Assembly (NCBI GenBank): GCA_003151665.1 | Contig: PLYD01000260.1 | Location: forward strand, 1,406 to 11,945 | Origin: Candidatus Dormiibacterota bacterium | GTDB taxonomy: Bacteria > Chloroflexota > Dormibacteria > Dormibacterales > Dormibacteraceae | Length of the DNA stretch: 10,540 bases | Reading direction: 5' to 3' | Shown here: positions 1-5,974 of the stretch, piece by piece | Position numbering within the stretch: the first letter of the stretch is position 1 | How the letters are laid out: every line of letters starts with the position of its first letter | The notes under the pieces: model-generated | The model's database searches: none | What the model was told of the DNA's origin: nothing | The model's input: only the letters and a program-made list of their open reading frames with translations | Program-made: the position numbers and the translations under genes

Positions 1-1
1 G

Positions 2-664
2 GCGATGGGGGCCGGCGGCCGCGCTTTAGCCGAGGCGTGGCCCAATCGATTCATCCTTGGTTTGGGCGTCAGTCACGCCCCCGCGGTCGCCGCCCGTGGG
101 CACGACTACGCCCGGCCGGTCTCTGCTATGCGGGGTTACCTGGATCAGATGGCGCAAGCCCCCTGGCGCGGTCCCGAAGCGCAACTTCCTCCGGTTGTTC
201 TCGCTGCTCTCGGTCCGCGAATGGTCGCGCTGGCGGCTGAGCGCACCGCCGGCGCCTATCCCTATTTCACGACAGCCGAGCACATCCGGCTGGTTCGCGA
301 GCAGCTTGGACCAGAGCCGTTCCTGGCGGCCGATCTTCCGGTCGTGCTGGCGTCTGACCGCGCGGAGGCGCGAACCATCGGGGATGTGCATACGAACCTC
401 TACCTGCGACTTGATAACTATCGAAACAACCTGCTCCGGCTGGGCTGGAAGCCCGACGAGCTCGAGCCGCCGGGGTCAGACGATCTCTTCGATGCGGTCG
501 TGGCCTGGGGCGAAACAGCGACGGTTCACGAGCGCATAAATGCCCTATTGAGCGCTGGCGCGGACCAGGTTGTGCTCAACCTGATCACCCGAGACCGATC
601 GGTGCCCTACCTTTCGGAGCTGAGAACCCTTGCCTCGCTGAACTCGGTTTTGGCTGACCGATAG
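2..664 (+). CDS. LLM-class F420-dependent oxidoreductase, 5'-truncated by the window edge
   Basis: C-terminal part of a luciferase-like (TIM-barrel) flavin/F420 oxidoreductase. The frame is open to the left edge, so the true start and N-terminal strands lie outside the window; the ATG at 5 is internal. About 220 residues are visible, against roughly 280-300 for the family. Near the left end is the segment GRALAEAWPNRFILGLGVSH. This matches the conserved 'F-LGLGVSHAP' block of probable F420-dependent oxidoreductases of the MSMEG_4141 type, followed by the typical RGHDYARP and MRGYLDQM stretch. Later PPVVLAALGPRMVALAAERTAGAYPY and the C-terminal ADQVVLNL are also family-like. Such enzymes use reduced F420 (or FMN) for hydride transfer in the cytoplasm; the substrate cannot be told. 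The stop at 662-664 is followed after one base by a stem-loop. Family call firm, cofactor inferred from the subfamily. Confidence 0.85.
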   Translation, partial: AMGAGGRALAEAWPNRFILGLGVSHAPAVAARGHDYARPVSAMRGYLDQMAQAPWRGPEAQLPPVVLAALGPRMVALAAERTAGAYPYFTTAEHIRLVREQLGPEPFLAADLPVVLASDRAEARTIGDVHTNLYLRLDNYRNNLLRLGWKPDELEPPGSDDLFDAVVAWGETATVHERINALLSAGADQVVLNLITRDRSVPYLSELRTLASLNSVLADR

Positions 665-665
665 A

Positions 666-712
666 GCCGGCGAGGACCACGATGTATGGCGAGCCCACTG
701 CTCCTCGCCGGC
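666..712. terminator. 11-bp perfect stem-loop between convergent genes
   Basis: GCCGGCGAGGA at 666-676 is the exact reverse complement of TCCTCGCCGGC at 702-712, with a 25-nt loop. It starts two bases after the stop of the oxidoreductase and lies 44 bp beyond the stop of the converging ferric-reductase-like gene (756-758). Position suggests a shared transcription terminator. There is no T-run on either side and the loop is long, so it would be a non-classical (tail-less) terminator or an mRNA 3'-end stabiliser. Confidence 0.55.
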
Positions 713-755
713 GGCTAAGCGGTAAGCCCACACATATAAGGAGTGACGGCGCTGC

Positions 756-1505
756 CTAGGGCGATCGGAGCAAGTTGGGCGGCGTGCCGGCCGACCTTGC
801 CCAGCCTTCCTGAAGGGGGCCGTGGCTCGCCCAGATGGAAAGCACCAGCACCGTGGCCACCGCCACCACGGCCACCGCCGCCCACAGCGGTGGAAGCCGG
901 TTCCACGCTTCGGCCACCCGAACGCCAAGGAAGACGGCCAGCGCGATGGCAACCGCCGCCACATTCAGCAGAAAGAACACCCGGTTGCGTGCGTCGGATC
1001 CCGTGCCGAGCGAGTGAACCAGGGCCAGCAGCCACGCCGCATAGTTCGCGCGATGCAGCCAGAGCCAGACCGGCCGGCTCAGCCTTCTCGCCGGCCAGCT
1101 CAAAAGCACCGCGGCGATGTAGAGGTACCCGGAGATGACCCCCAACCCGAGCCACGTCCCGCGATAGGCGGACACGAACGGCACCAGCGAATCGATTGGG
1201 CCGAGGTGGGCGAATGGATCGAGCAGCGCGGCCAGGATGTGAAGGCCGGCGAAGGCGACAGTTAGCAGCGCGATGTTGACATGCGCGCCTTCGGTCAGCA
1301 CTGGATTGGTGCTCGGAAGGGCTGCCCGCACGATGCCGAATATCAAAACCACGGTCATCAAGACGAGCGTCACCTCGCCAGAGCTTCGGTCGACGAACCA
1401 GAGCGGGTTAGGCGTGGCGCTTACCGCGGGTTGCTGGGGTTGTACGCGGTCATGACCCGCCGGAAACCGCGATCGGCGTGGCGCCGGGCGCTGGGCTGGG
1501 CGCAA
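756..1505 (-). CDS. Ferric-reductase-like transmembrane protein (diheme membrane cytochrome)
   Basis: About 249 residues if read from the TTG at 1505. Six hydrophobic helices are visible from about residue 44 to 225. Two helices carry spaced histidine pairs, H75/H89 and H151/H164, the pattern expected for two stacked b-type hemes in the ferric reductase-like/YedZ-type domain. No FAD or NAD domain follows, so it is the membrane core only and would pass electrons to or from a separate partner. The C-terminal HGPLQEGWARSAGTPPNLL tail resembles actinobacterial members of the family (from memory). The start is doubtful: the only canonical start before the first helix is TTG 1505, which overlaps the upstream gene by 56 bp and adds a low-complexity N-terminus. 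An ATG at 1453, in the ATGA overlap with the upstream stop, is in another frame that closes after 10 codons. One extra base in the G4 tract at 1436-1439 would join the two frames. The protein family is well supported, its exact N-terminus is not. Confidence 0.8.
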   Translation of the reverse strand: MRPAQRPAPRRSRFPAGHDRVQPQQPAVSATPNPLWFVDRSSGEVTLVLMTVVLIFGIVRAALPSTNPVLTEGAHVNIALLTVAFAGLHILAALLDPFAHLGPIDSLVPFVSAYRGTWLGLGVISGYLYIAAVLLSWPARRLSRPVWLWLHRANYAAWLLALVHSLGTGSDARNRVFFLLNVAAVAIALAVFLGVRVAEAWNRLPPLWAAVAVVAVATVLVLSIWASHGPLQEGWARSAGTPPNLLRSP

Positions 1506-1749
1506 TGTCGGGCGCCCTAAGGTTGCTGCCTGGAAAGATGCCCGCGATCAACGACACGATCGCGCTGGCAGGGTCGCCCGACCCAAACCACCCCGCCGCC
1601 GACTGCAAGAAGAGGATCGCGTTGAGGCCGACGGCCGCGATCGCGACGTAGACCGTCAGCCGCCGCAGCAGCGCGCGATCTTCTTCAGGGTGACGCCGCC
1701 TTCGAGGCCTTGCATCGCTGCCCGCGCCTGCTTCCGAGTGCCAGCTCAA
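1450..1749 (-). CDS. Small single-helix membrane protein, unknown function
   Basis: 99 residues from a TTG at 1749, the only canonical start ahead of the membrane helix. The N-terminal 30 residues are basic and probably cytoplasmic. One hydrophobic helix follows at about 32-53 (VYVAIAAVGLNAILFLQSAA), then a second, weakly hydrophobic stretch (ASAIVSLIAGIF, 61-72), and a Pro/Ala/Ser-rich tail. No domain is recognised. It lies directly upstream of the ferric-reductase-like gene on the same strand, with its stop next to that gene's possible ATGA start, so the two are probably an operon and this may be an accessory subunit (inference). An alternative ATG at 1715, in a different frame, encodes a natural-looking start (MQGLEGGVTLKKIAR) but stops at 1656, so the N-terminus may be affected by a frame change. 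Frame and stop are reasonable, start uncertain. Confidence 0.6.
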   Translation of the reverse strand: MSWHSEAGAGSDARPRRRRHPEEDRALLRRLTVYVAIAAVGLNAILFLQSAAGWFGSGDPASAIVSLIAGIFPGSNLRAPDIAPSPAPGATPIAVSGGS

Positions 1750-1857
1750 AACGAGATTGCCTTGCCGGCTCGAGCTGCCAGATCAGGTACCAGAGCCGCA
1801 AATCGGCCGCCGGCAATAAAGATCGAGTACACGTCGGCGCAGGATTTCCACCTATTC

Positions 1858-1868
1858 GGGATTATCCC
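1858..1868. repeat. 11-bp palindrome, possible operator half or protein-binding site
   Basis: GGGAT-T-ATCCC is a perfect inverted repeat with a one-base centre in the divergent intergenic region, 71 bp before the chosen start of the TadE-like gene. The size and symmetry suit a dimeric regulator, but a palindrome this short also arises by chance, and no second copy was noticed in the window. Confidence 0.25.
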
Positions 1869-1900
1869 ATCCGTGGATCTCCATCGATCACAACTACGGC

Positions 1901-1917
1901 ATGGCTTGTTTAGCCAT
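1901..1917. repeat. Short hairpin, ATGGCT-TGTTT-AGCCAT
   Basis: Six-base perfect arms around a 5-nt loop, immediately upstream of the possible starts (1921, 1939, 1960) of the TadE-like gene. It could be an operator or, if transcribed, a small leader hairpin in front of the tad-like operon. Function is inferred from position only. Confidence 0.25.
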
Positions 1918-1938
1918 CTGATGAAGCCACGTGGAACC

Positions 1939-2568
1939 ATGCCTGTGCCAGATCGAGAGATGGCCGCAAACAAATTGAATGTCGGTTGTATATCATCCGG
2001 CCAAGTGTCACCAGCAAGGCCCCGGACGGAGCCGGCTCGCATAGCAGCCCGGCGCCGGTCTCAACGAAGTCAGGCGTTAGTCGAGTTCGCTCTCGTCTCT
2101 CCGCTCTTCTTTCTCATCATCTTCGCGGCCATTGATATCAGCCGGCTTCTGTACGCGTACACGGCGATCTCCTCTGCCGCCAGGGATGGGGCTCGAACCG
2201 CATCACTGTCGGGGTCGCTTTACACCGACTGCCAGATCATCCAGGAGGTCGAGCTCGTGGGCCAGGGCTTCCCCGTGCGCATGGACCCGAACTCGATAGT
2301 CGGCGATTCCGACCCGAACACCCCCAGCGGCGCGCTGCAACCAACGACGCCGCCGCCTAACGTCGGTTACGCCTACATCTGGCCCGCTGTGGCGACAGCG
2401 GCTCCCGCCGACGCCAACTGCACTTCCTCGACCCAGCGTGCGATCGCGCCTTCCGTCAAGCACGTTGCTGTGGAGATTCAGTATCACTTCACCCCTCTCC
2501 TTCCGTTCGTGGCGGCATTTGCCCCCAACGTGATCGTTAAGACGGTTTCAGTGGTTACAACAGAATGA
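1939..2568 (+). CDS. TadE-like pseudopilin/pilus-assembly membrane protein
   Basis: 209 residues from ATG 1939. A basic region (ARIAARRRSQRSQ, about 35-45) leads into the TadE signature QALVEFALVSPLFF and a single membrane helix (about 48-70), then AISSAARDGARTASLSG, the standard TadE continuation. The rest should be extracytoplasmic and ends in a beta-type strand pattern (HVAVEIQYHFTPLLPF...IVKTVSVV) seen in the family. TadE proteins are minor pseudopilin-like parts of Tad/Flp pilus systems, with an acidic residue after the basic stretch (here E49), as in prepilin-type N-termini. The start is uncertain: ATG 1921, ATG 1939 (weak GGA upstream), ATG 1960 and GTG 2005 are all in frame, and none has a strong ribosome binding site. 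The stop overlaps the next gene's ATG as ATGA (2565-2568), implying translational coupling. Sure of family, not of start. Confidence 0.85.
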   Translation: MPVPDREMAANKLNVGCISSGQVSPARPRTEPARIAARRRSQRSQALVEFALVSPLFFLIIFAAIDISRLLYAYTAISSAARDGARTASLSGSLYTDCQIIQEVELVGQGFPVRMDPNSIVGDSDPNTPSGALQPTTPPPNVGYAYIWPAVATAAPADANCTSSTQRAIAPSVKHVAVEIQYHFTPLLPFVAAFAPNVIVKTVSVVTTE

Positions 2569-5003
2569 TGTACTGCAGCTCCCGACGCCAGAAAGGCCAG
2601 ATCCTCCCGATCGCAGCGGCCGCGTTCTTGATCATGTGTGGCCTGGCGGGCCTGGCGATCGACGCCAGCCGCGACTACCTGACCAAGCGCAACGCGCAGA
2701 ATGCGGCGGACTTCGCCACCCTCGCGGCGGCCAAGCAGATGACCCTCTTGGGCAGCATCAACTCGCCGATTGCGCCGAACTCGGACACCGTGAAGGCGGC
2801 TCACGATTTCGCCCAGAACAACGGCTTCACCACGCTCTACTCGAATGGCTGTGACAATTCAACCGGCACGTCTTTTACCGCTACCTGGTTTGACGTCGGC
2901 GGCCCAGCGTGCGGTGCCACCACAGGCTTCACCAACAAAGTGACTATCAACTCGCCGCCGGTGAACCTGCCCGGTTCTCCCGTGCCGACATCGTGCTTGG
3001 GCACCGGTAAGTTCTCCTGCGTCCAGGTTGTGATCACTGCCCGCATCCCGCAGCTGTTCACTTCAATGGTCGGGATCCCGTTCGCATACGTGACTGTCGG
3101 CGCCGCCGCGCAGGCAGCCCTGCCCGCCTCGGCCTTCGACGCGCCGCCCCCGAACGCCCTGACGCTCTACCAGCCGCAGAGCGGCTGCGTCACAGCGACC
3201 CAACAGTGCTTCGATGAAACCAAGGTCGCGAATCGCGCCGCGTTGGCGTGCACCGGCGGCACCAACAACTGCCCCACCCTGTGGGTTCAGTCCGGTGCGG
3301 TCTCGGAGTTCGATGGCTACGACGGTTCCGTGTACAGCCCCGTGCGCGACCTCACCACAGTCCAGTCGAACGGCGACATGGTCCTCCAGTCGCAAACGAC
3401 CTTTTGCGACCCGTACAACGGTGGAGTGTGCGCGCTGAACACTGCGAAGGGCGCCTCGGGCTTCGCGGTCCCAGGTGGCACCAAGCTGTATTGCAGCGGG
3501 TACGCTGCCGGCGCGGGCACTACGGCGTGCACGAACGCGGTCCAGCCAACCCTGAACAAGATCTACGGCAACCAGGCTGGCTGGCAGTCGCCCACTGCTT
3601 GGTATCCGGTCGTCGACCTCACCGGCCTCCCCGTCTGCGGCGGGCTGGTCCTTGACGGTGGCAAGGTCACAGGCGCTTGCGCGGACCCCACCTCTGACTA
3701 CACCATCCTGCCCGGAATCTACAGCTACATCGTCATCAACCATGGCACGTACGAATTCGGACCGGGTCTGTTCGATATCACCGGGAAGGCGCCTGTGAAC
3801 ACGGCGTCAGGCGGCGCGTACACCGCCAACGGCATCGATCACAGCAAGGAGACCCTCGCCGGCGACTTCGACCTCTGCGCAGCCGGCACGGCCACCGGCT
3901 GCCCGACCCTGACCGCCGGCGTTTGGATCGGCCACGGCGGCGGCGGCTTCGGTGCGTACGTCAACCCTATCCCGGCGGTGTGCAACAGCAACCAGGCGGG
4001 CACCGATGGGGGAGGCGGGGATCCAACAGTCATTTCCGGTAGCGGCGTCGTGTTCAGGATGGAGGCCACATCGGGTGGCTTCGTGTCCACGAATGAAGTG
4101 ACGGGCCTGTCGCTCGCCGGTGCCGCGATCGGCGGCCTCGCCGCCGTCAACGGGACCCCACTCCTGATCGACGAGGAGAACAACTCGTTCATCCACATCG
4201 ACGCCGCGCCCCTGGTGAACGGCGGCTCGAACACGATCTCCGGCATCGTCTACCAGACCGCGAACGCGACCGGCGGCGGTTTTGAGATCGACCTGGCCAT
4301 GAACGGGAACAACGGGACATCGCTCCAGGGCCAGGTCCTTGCGTACACATTCACGTCCTTCGGTGGCGGAGGTCAAATGGACTTCACAGGCGGGTACGGC
4401 ACTGCCTCACCACCCACCATCCAGACCAGCGGCAAGTCCGAACCGTCGATCGTCCAGAGTGTCGCGCTCACAGCTGCCGGCTCGGGCTACTCGACCCTGA
4501 CCGTCAACTACACGGACGAGTGGATGATGGACGCGTTCGACGTGTACGTGAAAGTGAACAACGGCAGCCCGATCTTCTTCTCCGCCGGCATCTGGACGAC
4601 CACACCCCTGCCGACCGACCCGCTGCCACCCCCAGCCAACAATCCGGGCGACCAGTTCCCGACCTATCACAGCGCGGGCAACTCGGGGTCGTACACGATC
4701 AGTGGCTCTGACCCCACCGACTGGAGCTACGCGATCCCCAACAGCAACAACTCGACGATCGAGGCCAAGGGCCAATGGAACTGGGGTCACCAGAAGGACA
4801 TCCCCAACGCCATATCCGCGAACTACACGGCCAAGTTGCTGTACACGTTCCCCAACCCGGTGGGCAGCTATCTCTCGATCACCATCTTCCTACTGGACGG
4901 CGACCGCTGCGGTGACTACGCCTACTCCACGTACACATTCAAGAACACAGGGCTGCCCGGGCCGGGCTCGCAGTCGATCGGCTCCGTCGGCCTCGTTCAA
5001 TGA
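2565..5003 (+). CDS. Very large TadG-like pilus-assembly/surface protein
   Basis: 812 residues. The N-terminus is the Tad/TadG type: RRQKGQILPIAAAAFLIMCG with one helix (about 12-33), then AIDASRDYLTKRNAQNAADFATLAAA, the conserved Flp pilus-assembly TadE/G-like segment. IPQLFTSMVGIPFAYVTVGAAAQA (161-184) closes the classical TadG N-terminal module. From about 195 the protein is extracytoplasmic, rich in Gly, Ser, Thr and Asn with many Cys, and looks beta-rich. It contains a block ILPGIYSYIVINHGTYEFGPGLFDITG (381-407) and VISGSGVVFRM (489-499), resembling the 'PGxY...G' and 'GxGVxF' repeats of long TadG homologues. Residues about 625-812 form a separate domain I cannot assign. Usual TadG proteins are roughly 400-550 aa, so this one is long. 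The start ATG overlaps the upstream stop and the stop overlaps the next ATG, both as ATGA. Likely role: envelope-anchored component or adhesin of a Tad-type system (inference). Confidence 0.85.
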   Translation: MMYCSSRRQKGQILPIAAAAFLIMCGLAGLAIDASRDYLTKRNAQNAADFATLAAAKQMTLLGSINSPIAPNSDTVKAAHDFAQNNGFTTLYSNGCDNSTGTSFTATWFDVGGPACGATTGFTNKVTINSPPVNLPGSPVPTSCLGTGKFSCVQVVITARIPQLFTSMVGIPFAYVTVGAAAQAALPASAFDAPPPNALTLYQPQSGCVTATQQCFDETKVANRAALACTGGTNNCPTLWVQSGAVSEFDGYDGSVYSPVRDLTTVQSNGDMVLQSQTTFCDPYNGGVCALNTAKGASGFAVPGGTKLYCSGYAAGAGTTACTNAVQPTLNKIYGNQAGWQSPTAWYPVVDLTGLPVCGGLVLDGGKVTGACADPTSDYTILPGIYSYIVINHGTYEFGPGLFDITGKAPVNTASGGAYTANGIDHSKETLAGDFDLCAAGTATGCPTLTAGVWIGHGGGGFGAYVNPIPAVCNSNQAGTDGGGGDPTVISGSGVVFRMEATSGGFVSTNEVTGLSLAGAAIGGLAAVNGTPLLIDEENNSFIHIDAAPLVNGGSNTISGIVYQTANATGGGFEIDLAMNGNNGTSLQGQVLAYTFTSFGGGGQMDFTGGYGTASPPTIQTSGKSEPSIVQSVALTAAGSGYSTLTVNYTDEWMMDAFDVYVKVNNGSPIFFSAGIWTTTPLPTDPLPPPANNPGDQFPTYHSAGNSGSYTISGSDPTDWSYAIPNSNNSTIEAKGQWNWGHQKDIPNAISANYTAKLLYTFPNPVGSYLSITIFLLDGDRCGDYAYSTYTFKNTGLPGPGSQSIGSVGLVQ

Positions 5004-5599
5004 CCCGCGACGCCGCGATGCGTAGAGTGGACCATCGCGGCTCGCGCGGGCAGGCTCTCGTCGAGTTCGTCATCATCGTTCCGGTCCTGCTCCTGTTCGT
5101 CATGCTGACAGTGGATGTCGGCCGCGCGTACTTCCAAGCGGTCGACGGCGCCGGCGCCGCCAGGGCAGGCGTGCGGATGGGCATCATCAGCGACACCAGC
5201 GACATCGGCGATGCGATTCGAAACGAGCCCAACACCGGGATCCCTGACACTGTCGCCGCTTGGAACAACGTGGGGCCAGGTCAGGCGCGTGGCGTCTGCA
5301 CGAATGCTGCGGCCACCTGTGGTGACCCGAGCGGCTGCGTTGCCGCGTCATTCAGCGGATCGCAGATAGCTTGCTTCGCAATTCGCGCCTGCACCCTCTC
5401 CAACGGGGACCTTGGGACCTGTTCGTCCTATGGCGCCTGGGGCCTGAGGCCGGTGGTTGGGTCAGGCCGCGCACTACAGATCTTGGTCGTCATCAAGTTC
5501 ACATCGATCACACCAGCCCTCTCACAGATCGCGGGCGCAGCTTCCGGCGGCATCATCTACATCAAGCAGAACGCGATAGGGGACGAGCTCTACTTCTAG
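5000..5599 (+). CDS. Second TadE-like pseudopilin/pilus-assembly protein
   Basis: 199 residues. The signature GSRGQALVEFVIIVPVLLLF (14-33), a single helix to about residue 40, then VDVGRAYFQAVDGAGAARAGVRMG is a textbook TadE N-terminus. The extracytoplasmic part holds six cysteines between the helix and the C-terminus (CTNAAATC, CVAA, CFAIRACTLS, GTCS), which may form disulfides, and ends with the strand-like ALQILVVIKF and IIYIKQNAIGDEL. The ATG at 5000 overlaps the TadG-like stop as ATGA; an in-frame ATG at 5018 is an alternative. Neither has a recognisable ribosome binding site, in keeping with coupled translation. It shares the family N-terminus with the first TadE-like protein but not the rest, so the two are probably different subunits, not a recent duplication. 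Confidence 0.87.
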   Translation: MTRDAAMRRVDHRGSRGQALVEFVIIVPVLLLFVMLTVDVGRAYFQAVDGAGAARAGVRMGIISDTSDIGDAIRNEPNTGIPDTVAAWNNVGPGQARGVCTNAAATCGDPSGCVAASFSGSQIACFAIRACTLSNGDLGTCSSYGAWGLRPVVGSGRALQILVVIKFTSITPALSQIAGAASGGIIYIKQNAIGDELYF

Positions 5600-5615
5600 C
5601 CTCGCCGTTGCTCCC

Positions 5616-5846
5616 ATGGCTTTGTTGCTGCGAATGTTTCGACGTGCAGGGCAGCATGAACGCATCAGTACCTTTGCAAGTAGCCCTGACTCGCTCAGCT
5701 CGACGACGCTCGAGTCTAGGCTCACCCTTTTTCGCCGCCGCCGCCGCCTCGCCGTCCTCAAGAGAGTGGGAGCTATGGCTCCCGTTGTCATCGGGACGTC
5801 GGCCCTCGTGCTGATCGCGATCGGCGGGATCGCCAGCTTTCGGTAA
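5616..5846 (+). CDS. Possible small C-terminally anchored membrane protein
   Basis: A 76-residue frame starting 16 bp after the second TadE-like stop, on the same strand. The first 50 residues are basic (FRRAGQHER, then RLTLFRRRRRLAVLKR), followed by one hydrophobic segment near the C-terminus (APVVIGTSALVLIAIGGIA) ending in SFR. That layout, a basic cytosolic part then one terminal helix, is sensible for a small membrane protein co-transcribed with the tad-like genes. Against it, no ribosome binding site precedes ATG 5616 or ATG 5634, and the Arg run comes from a GCC-repeat tract (about 5731-5748). No family recognised. After it, 5847-5974 shows nothing but the ribosome binding site of the next gene. 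Confidence 0.4.
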   Translation: MALLLRMFRRAGQHERISTFASSPDSLSSTTLESRLTLFRRRRRLAVLKRVGAMAPVVIGTSALVLIAIGGIASFR

Positions 5847-5961
5847 GCCGCGATCGGCCGCCTCGTGACGGGTCAGCCAGTCGTAGCGCGGGGCGGCTAA
5901 GCGGCTCCTAGACTGAGTGCTGGGAGGCGCCGTTTGCCTCTATGCAATGGGTCCGAGTTTC

Positions 5962-5966
5962 GGAGG
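5962..5966 (+). promoter_or_regulatory. Strong ribosome binding site deciding a GTG start
   Basis: GGAGG lies 8 nt before GTG 5975. This is a near-ideal Shine-Dalgarno sequence and fixes the start of the FAD-dependent reductase, whose dinucleotide-binding motif begins only four residues later. Confidence 0.85.
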
Positions 5967-5974
5967 TTTGATCT

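Larger units (their letters stand above)
1750..1938. promoter_or_regulatory. Divergent intergenic region between the redox operon and the tad-like operon
   Basis: About 190 bp separate the leftward small membrane protein gene from the rightward TadE-like gene, so promoters for both should lie here or just inside the 5' part of the rightward frame. The right half (1850-1920) is clearly richer in A+T than the flanks and holds the two inverted repeats listed separately. I could not identify a convincing -35/-10 pair on either strand. A TATATC at 1989-1994 would serve only the latest possible TadE-like start (GTG 2005) and lacks a matching -35. Confidence 0.4.

Noticed and set aside
710..722. GGCGGCTAAGCGG occurs here and again at 5892-5904, both intergenic
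   Set aside because: A 13-base match between two sites is about what chance allows in 10 kb of GC-rich DNA, and the surroundings do not match.
1690..1938. An upstream extension of the TadE-like frame to ATG 1690
   Set aside because: The first 60 bases overlap the opposite-strand membrane protein gene, and the extra residues show no domain; TadE proteins normally have a short N-terminus before the helix.
3063..3743. A 226-codon minus-strand frame opposite the TadG-like gene
   Set aside because: Val/Arg/Gly-rich composition typical of antisense frames in GC-rich DNA, and the plus-strand protein is clearly real.
5728..5750. GCC trinucleotide run
   Set aside because: Short simple repeat, expected in GC-rich coding or near-coding DNA; no evidence of function.
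5371..5814. A plus-strand frame bridging the second TadE-like gene and the region after it
   Set aside because: Most of it overlaps the TadE-like gene in another frame and the translation is low-complexity with no recognisable feature.
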